From Hyphomonas sp. (GTDB lineage: Bacteria; Pseudomonadota; Alphaproteobacteria; Caulobacterales; Hyphomonadaceae), in assembly GCA_003486945.1 (NCBI GenBank), contig DNFL01000044.1, positions 1 through 17,294 on the forward strand: a DNA stretch of 17,294 bases, read 5' to 3'. Below are positions 13,260 through 17,294 of this stretch, one piece after another. The notes under the pieces are model-generated. The model saw nothing but the letters and a program-made list of their open reading frames with translations, made no database searches and was not told the DNA's origin. Numbering within the stretch: the first letter of the stretch is position 1; the number at the start of each line of letters is the position of its first letter. The translations under genes and the position numbers were made by a program.

Positions 13260-14381
13260 ATGCCGAGTCCCGTGATTTCCGCCACAGGCCTGTGGACCCC
13301 GCCCCATTCGATTACCAATGAAGAGCTGGTGGCCAGCTATAACGCCTGGGCCGAGAACTGGAACCGCGAGAATGAGGCGGAGATCAAGTCCGGCCTGATG
13401 GAGCCGAAGCCGTCTTCCTCGGTGGAATTCATCGAGAAGGCCTCGGGTATCAAGGCGCGCTATGTGGTCGACAAGGACGGCGTGCTGGACCCCGACATCA
13501 TGGCGCCGCGTATCGGCGAACGGCCGAACGAGCAGATTTCCATCCTCGCCGAGATGGCCGTGCATGCGGCGCGCGATGCGCTGAAGCGCGCGGGGCGCGA
13601 CCCGAAGGATGTGGATGCAGTGATCTGCGCAGCATCGAACATGCAGCGCGCCTATCCGGCGATGGCGATCGAGATTCAGGAGGCGCTGGGGATCGAGGGC
13701 TTTGCGTTCGACATGAACGTGGCGTGTTCCTCGGCGACGTTCGGGATTCAGACAGCGGCGGATTTTGTGCGGTCAGGCAATGCGCGCTCTGTGCTGGTGG
13801 TGAACCCGGAGATCTGTTCGGGGCACCTGAACTTCACCGACCGCGACAGCCATTTCATCTTTGGCGATGTGGCAACCGCGGTGCTGGTAGAAGATGTGGC
13901 GATGGCGCCGAAGGGACACTGGAAGATCCTCGGCACGAAACTGAAGACCCAGTTTTCGAACAATATCCGCAACAATTTCGGCTTCCTGAACCGCGCGGCG
14001 CCGGAAGGCGTGGGCGCGCCGGACAAATTGTTCGTGCAGGAAGGCCGCAAGGTGTTCAAGGAAGTGGTACCGATGGTGGCAGAGATGATCACCGCACATT
14101 CGGCAGAGCTGGGCATTCCGGCGTCGGAGCTGAAGCGGATGTGGCTGCACCAGGCGAACGCCAACATGAACCGGCTGATTTCTTCCAGGGTGCTCGGCCA
14201 TGAAGCAAGCGAGGCGGAGAGCCCGACGGTGCTGGATACTTACGCGAACACGTCCTCGGCAGGATCGATCATCGCGTTCCACAAGCACTCGGCGGATTTC
14301 GCGGCCGGTGACAAAGGGCTGATCTGCTCGTTCGGCGCCGGGTATTCGGCGGGGACAGTGTTTGTGGAGAAGGCGGGGTAA
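13260..14381 (+). CDS. Beta-ketoacyl-ACP synthase III, long form
   Basis: A 373-residue thiolase-fold condensing enzyme that joins an acyl-CoA primer to malonyl-ACP. The catalytic triad is Cys156 (NVACSSATFG), His297 (WLHQANANMN) and Asn330 (YANTSSAG). An N-terminal insertion of about 40 residues (about 24-60, ending PSSSVEFIEKASGIKARYV) makes it longer than E. coli FabH (317 residues). I recall this long form from the Pseudomonas aeruginosa PA3286 type, which uses medium-chain acyl-CoA primers, so it may not be the primary fabH. The start ATG 13260 has GGAG 6 nt upstream; the longer frame to 13230 is not needed. It has its own upstream region of 125 bp. Confidence 0.9.
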   Translation: MPSPVISATGLWTPPHSITNEELVASYNAWAENWNRENEAEIKSGLMEPKPSSSVEFIEKASGIKARYVVDKDGVLDPDIMAPRIGERPNEQISILAEMAVHAARDALKRAGRDPKDVDAVICAASNMQRAYPAMAIEIQEALGIEGFAFDMNVACSSATFGIQTAADFVRSGNARSVLVVNPEICSGHLNFTDRDSHFIFGDVATAVLVEDVAMAPKGHWKILGTKLKTQFSNNIRNNFGFLNRAAPEGVGAPDKLFVQEGRKVFKEVVPMVAEMITAHSAELGIPASELKRMWLHQANANMNRLISSRVLGHEASEAESPTVLDTYANTSSAGSIIAFHKHSADFAAGDKGLICSFGAGYSAGTVFVEKAG

Positions 14382-14385
14382 GCCC

Positions 14386-14535
14386 CTACTCCTCGAAATC
14401 CTCGGTGAACAGGTCGCCCCAGAGGGCGCGGCGGCTGGCGCGGACGGCTTCGACGACGACGACAAGCGTGCCGCAGGCAAGCATCGTCAGGGCGAAGGCC
14501 TGGCCGGTGAAGTAGTTGAGGATCGCGTCAGTCAT
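14386..14535 (-). CDS. 49-residue single-membrane-span protein, function unknown
   Basis: ATG at 14535 to TAG at 14386 encodes MTDAILNYFTGQAF, a hydrophobic helix ALTMLACGTLVVVVEAV (about 14-30), a basic turn RASRRALWG and an acidic tail DLFTEDFEE. Positive residues just after the helix suggest the C-terminus faces the cytoplasm. An AAGAGA lies 4 nt upstream as a possible Shine-Dalgarno. The gene is tail to tail with the KAS III gene (4 bp apart) and has an open region upstream of 173 bp. The coherent membrane architecture with a clean start and stop suggests a real gene. I know no family for it. Confidence 0.65.
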   Translation of the reverse strand: MTDAILNYFTGQAFALTMLACGTLVVVVEAVRASRRALWGDLFTEDFEE

Positions 14536-14627
14536 CAGTCTCTTGGGCCCGTTTATAGTTCTCTTGTCAGGTGAGCCCTGTATGCGGGAAAGGCCTTAAT
14601 GGCGCATTGGGGAATGGTGTTCTTAAT

Positions 14628-14654
14628 GCGGCGAGTTTGTAAGCGGATCGCCGC
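14628..14654 (+). other. 7-bp stem-loop in the leader region of the HD hydrolase gene
   Basis: GCGGCGA (14628-14634) and TCGCCGC (14648-14654) are perfect complements around 13 nt, followed by GCTTTGTTT. It lies 54 bp before the hydrolase start, in the 173-bp gap between divergent genes. It may be a leader hairpin or an operator. I see no clear promoter. Confidence 0.3.
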
Positions 14655-14708
14655 GCTTTGTTTACCCGTGCTACCAATCCCTTAAGATCACCGCGATGGA
14701 GCCTGCCT

Positions 14709-15326
14709 GTGAAGCGAACCGTTAAGCCCCCGCGTGTCTGGCAGCGCATGCTGTCGGGCCGGCGGCTCGACCTGGCGCATCCCTCGCCGATGGATATCGA
14801 GATCGAGGATATTGCGCATGGCCTGGCCCGCGTGGCGCGCTGGAATGGGCAGACGCGGGGCGAGCATGCGTTTTCCGTGGCCGAGCATTCGGTGCTGGTG
14901 GAGAAGATCGTCCGCAAGCTGGAGCCGGGGCTGGGCCCGCAGGAATTGCTGACGGCGCTCTTACATGACAGCCCGGAATATGTGATCGGCGACATGATCT
15001 CGCCGTTCAAGGCAATCCTCGGGGAGAGTTATAAGGGCGTGGAGGCGCGCCTGCAGGAGGCGGTTCACCTGCGCTTTGGCCTGAAGGCGATTACGCCGGC
15101 GGGGCTTAAGAAGACGATCAAGCGGGCGGACAATATCTGCGCCTGGTTCGAGGCGGTGCAGCTGGCGGGGTTTTCGGTGGAGGAGTCGAATGGCTTTTTC
15201 GGCAAGCCGCCGGAGGGCCTAAAGCTGAAGCTGGCGCCGCTGCCGCCGACGGAGGCGCAGGAGATGTTCCTCAACCGGTTCATGGATATTCAGGCGGCGC
15301 TGGCGCGGCAGGAGGAAGCGCGATGA
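14709..15326 (+). CDS. HD-domain phosphohydrolase, YfbR-like
   Basis: A 205-residue HD hydrolase close to the YfbR 5'-deoxynucleotidase group. WQRMLSGRRLDLAHPSPMDI (11-30) and IEDIAHGLARVARWNGQT (32-49) are typical of alphaproteobacterial members. His53 and His60 (EHAFSVAEHS), His86-Asp87 (LLHDSPEY) and Asp141 (KRADN) would bind the metal. Substrates may be deoxynucleotides or other nucleotides. I chose GTG 14709 because GGAG at 14698-14701 sits 7 nt upstream and the protein then begins as relatives do; the TTG at 14658 is less likely. ATGA overlap of 4 bp couples it to the following NAD regulator. Confidence 0.88.
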   Translation: MKRTVKPPRVWQRMLSGRRLDLAHPSPMDIEIEDIAHGLARVARWNGQTRGEHAFSVAEHSVLVEKIVRKLEPGLGPQELLTALLHDSPEYVIGDMISPFKAILGESYKGVEARLQEAVHLRFGLKAITPAGLKKTIKRADNICAWFEAVQLAGFSVEESNGFFGKPPEGLKLKLAPLPPTEAQEMFLNRFMDIQAALARQEEAR

Positions 15327-16261
15327 CCGTGATCATTGGCCTGTCGGCAGTGATGGTGGCACTGGAGGACGGCGAGCCGCGCGTGCTGGTGACACGGCGG
15401 GCGAGCGGCGAGGACGCCCTGCCCTTCGGCCCGTTCGATCCGGTGAACCACCGGACGTTTGACCTTTCCCTGCGCGGATGGGTGCGCGAGCAGACGGGCT
15501 TTGAGATCGGCTATGTCGAGCAGCTCTACACATTCGGCGACAAGGACCGCGAGACGCCCGGCGCGACGCTGGCGGGCGGGCCGCAGGATGCGCGGGTGAT
15601 CTCGGTCGGTTATCTGGCGCTGACGCCGGAGGCGCGGCCTGCGGAAGCCTCGTTCGAGGCGACGTGGCAGGACTGGTATCAATACTTTCCGTGGGAGGAT
15701 CATCGCCTGCGCCGGCCGCCAATGATCGACGGGCAGATCGTGCCGCGGCTGAAGACCTGGGCGGCAGGCAACGAGAAACGGCTTGAGCGGGCGCGGATTG
15801 CGTTCGGCTTTGACGGGGCGCGCTGGATCGAGGAGCGGGTGCTGGAGCGCTACGAGCTGCTGTATGAGGCGGGGCTGGTGGCGGAGTGCGCGCGCGATGC
15901 AGGGCTGCCGGAACCGGGGGTGCGGTTTGGCGCTGCGATGGCGTCCGACCACCGGCGGATCCTGGCGACGGGGCTGAACCGGCTGCGCGGGAAGATCAAG
16001 TATCGCCCTGTGGTGTTCGAGCTGATGGCGGAGCGCTTCACGCTGTCGGCGCTGCAGCGGTCCGTGGAGGGGATACTGGGGTTGCAGCTGCACACGCAGA
16101 ACTTCCGCCGCGCGCTGGACAAGGCGGGACTGGTAGCCGGGACGGGTCAGATGGAAACCGGCACGGGCGGACGGCCGGCGGAGCTGTTCACCTTCCGGCG
16201 CGACCATGCGGGGAGCATCTCGGCGCCGGGACTGTCGACGCCGAGAAAGTCTGTGGACTGA
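15323..16261 (+). CDS. NUDIX-like winged-helix NAD-metabolism regulator (NadQ/NrtR type, COG4111)
   Basis: A 312-residue regulator. The N-terminal domain (about 1-130) is NUDIX-like: ALPFGPFDPVNHRTFDLSLRGW-VREQTGFEIGYVEQLYTFGD. The NUDIX box is broken, because aligning on the TG of EETG puts GWVREQ where REUxEE is expected. The domain therefore probably senses a ligand rather than hydrolysing it, as in NrtR-type proteins. The C-terminal winged helix (about 228-293) includes YRPVVFELMAERFTLSALQR and NFRRALDKAGLV...GGRPAELFTFRRD, matching the NrtR DNA-binding domain. In alphaproteobacteria this family (NadQ) controls NAD biosynthesis genes. No nad genes are in the window. It is coupled to the HD hydrolase and ends 3 bp from the M16 gene. 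Confidence 0.85.
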   Translation: MTVIIGLSAVMVALEDGEPRVLVTRRASGEDALPFGPFDPVNHRTFDLSLRGWVREQTGFEIGYVEQLYTFGDKDRETPGATLAGGPQDARVISVGYLALTPEARPAEASFEATWQDWYQYFPWEDHRLRRPPMIDGQIVPRLKTWAAGNEKRLERARIAFGFDGARWIEERVLERYELLYEAGLVAECARDAGLPEPGVRFGAAMASDHRRILATGLNRLRGKIKYRPVVFELMAERFTLSALQRSVEGILGLQLHTQNFRRALDKAGLVAGTGQMETGTGGRPAELFTFRRDHAGSISAPGLSTPRKSVD

Positions 16262-16264
16262 AGA

Positions 16265-17294
16265 CTACTCCAGACCCTGCGGCTCGCCGACGGCGACGAA
16301 GTTGAAGCGGTCCGGCACCAGGTATTTGGCGGCGGCGGCGTTCACGTCTTCGATTGTGACGGCTTCAATCAGGGCGTTGCGGCGGTCGAAATAGTCGATG
16401 CCGAGATTTTCCTGGCGAACGGTCATCATCTGAGAGGCGATCTTGGCGTTCGAGTCGAAGCCGAGCGGATAGGAGCCGATGAGGTAGGCCTTGGCGTCGG
16501 CAAGTTCGAGTTCGGTGACGCCGCCTTCGGCGAACTTCTTCATCTCGATCCTGACATTCTCGATGAACTCACCGGCGCTTTCATTCTTGGTCTGGCCGCC
16601 GCCGGACCAGTTGAGGAAGTTCGGGTTTGGATCGAGCGATGTCGACACGCCATAGGTGAGACCCTTCTCGACCCGGAGCACTTTCATCAGCCGGCTTTCG
16701 AAGCCGCCGCCGCCGAACGTGTAGTTGAGCACGAAAGCGGGGAAGAAGTCCGCGTCCGAGCGCGCGATGCCGGGCGCGGTGAAGCGCACGAGGCTCTGCG
16801 GCTGCGGCAGGGTGACAATGGCCGGCACGGCGAGCGGGGCAACCTCTGGCAGCGTGACGGGCGTGATGGCCGGCACGTCCGACGTGGCCGGAAGGCTGGC
16901 CGTGACGGCATCGATCAGCGGGGCAAGTTCTTCCGGTGTGACAGCGCCGACGGCGGTGACGATGAGGCGGTCTTTCGTCATCATCGCACGCATGCGCTCT
17001 TTCGCCTTTTCGGGCGAAAGGGCCGCAAGGCTTTCGGCACTGGTTTCGCGGGCGAAGGGATGATCCGGGTACAGAGCTTGCGCGCTGGCACGCCAGGCGA
17101 GGTAGCCGGGATTGGTTTCGCGCGTCTTGAGAGAGACTTCCTTCTCGCGCAGGAAGCGCTCGTATGGGCCTTCATCGAAACGCGGCGCGGCGAACGCGGG
17201 GGCGGCAAGCGCCATGGAGGCCGCGGCATTGTCGGTGAGCGACGCAACCGAGCAGGACGTCCACTCGCCGCCGGCGCTGCAGCCGAAGGTCATG
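16265..17294 (-). CDS. M16 family peptidase (pitrilysin/processing peptidase-like), C-terminal part
   Basis: The frame is open to the window edge, so the 5' part, including the expected HxxEH zinc motif, lies outside. What is visible is the later M16 half. TNPGYLAWRASAQALYPDHPFARETSAESLAALSPEKAKERMRAMMTKDRLIVTAVG (given in pieces: TNPGYLAWRASAQALYPDHP, then SPEKAKERMRAMM) closes one domain. The inactive-type partner domain follows with VLNYTFGGGGFESRLMKVLR, VEKGLTYGVSTSL and IGSYPLGFD. The R...GLTY pair is the substrate-contact pattern of M16 C-terminal domains. The Met at 17293 is internal rather than a start, since relatives continue through SFGCSAG-like sequence. Many such alphaproteobacterial proteins are periplasmic and come as adjacent pairs. 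Confidence 0.9.
   Translation of the reverse strand, partial: MTFGCSAGGEWTSCSVASLTDNAAASMALAAPAFAAPRFDEGPYERFLREKEVSLKTRETNPGYLAWRASAQALYPDHPFARETSAESLAALSPEKAKERMRAMMTKDRLIVTAVGAVTPEELAPLIDAVTASLPATSDVPAITPVTLPEVAPLAVPAIVTLPQPQSLVRFTAPGIARSDADFFPAFVLNYTFGGGGFESRLMKVLRVEKGLTYGVSTSLDPNPNFLNWSGGGQTKNESAGEFIENVRIEMKKFAEGGVTELELADAKAYLIGSYPLGFDSNAKIASQMMTVRQENLGIDYFDRRNALIEAVTIEDVNAAAAKYLVPDRFNFVAVGEPQGLE

Noticed and set aside
1..17294. tRNA/rRNA genes, CRISPR arrays, insertion sequences, toxin-antitoxin or phage-defence modules
   Set aside because: No cloverleaf, repeat array, transposase or defence signature was seen on either strand; the gene content is ordinary chromosomal metabolism.

Overview
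This window reads as ordinary chromosomal DNA of a high-GC alphaproteobacterium, probably of the Hyphomonas/Hyphomonadaceae type. That placement is an inference from gene families and protein style: a COG4111-type NAD regulator with a degenerate NUDIX domain, an alphaproteobacterial-type dihydroorotase, BioY, and a long-form KAS III. No marker gene such as 16S rRNA is present. Genes are tightly packed, often with 1-8 bp overlaps. I see no tRNA, rRNA, transposase, integrase, CRISPR array or known defence system, and no gap without a gene exceeds 300 bp.

Left part (1-6.5 kb): the 3' part of an S9 prolyl-oligopeptidase-like peptidase. Next comes a minus-strand pair of small dimeric alpha/beta-barrel proteins (NIPSNAP, then ABM-like), translationally coupled. 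They are divergent from an ArsR-family repressor whose start codon lies inside a perfect 10+10 bp inverted repeat. A ThDP-dependent acetolactate synthase/benzoylformate decarboxylase-like enzyme follows on the minus strand, downstream of a feruloyl-CoA synthase-like ligase. The 262 bp between those two holds a strong minus-strand intrinsic terminator (or attenuator) and a second hairpin that covers the Shine-Dalgarno of the ThDP enzyme.

Middle (6.6-10.5 kb): a membrane-anchored GH16-like protein on plus faces a minus-strand operon. That operon encodes a dihydroorotase with an atypical metal site, an HD-superfamily phosphohydrolase, and a six-TM voltage-gated-type K+ channel ending in a zinc-ribbon-like motif.

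Right part (10.7-17.3 kb): a plus-strand five-gene operon, bioY - ygfZ-like - tag - two small lipoproteins. The lipoproteins are mini-paralogues sharing a CX11C motif. Then come a long-form KAS III, a 49-residue single-TM protein on minus, a YfbR-like HD hydrolase coupled by ATGA overlap to a NadQ/NrtR-type NAD regulator, and the 3' end of an M16 peptidase gene running off the window.

Most functions are housekeeping or peripheral metabolism (biotin uptake, pyrimidine synthesis, base-excision repair, NAD control, aromatic acid activation). I do not see a convincing new multi-gene system. The best leads are the structured leader before the ThDP enzyme, the ArsR/NIPSNAP divergon with its operator over the start codon, the paired lipoproteins, the channel-zinc-ribbon fusion, and the unnamed 49-residue membrane protein.
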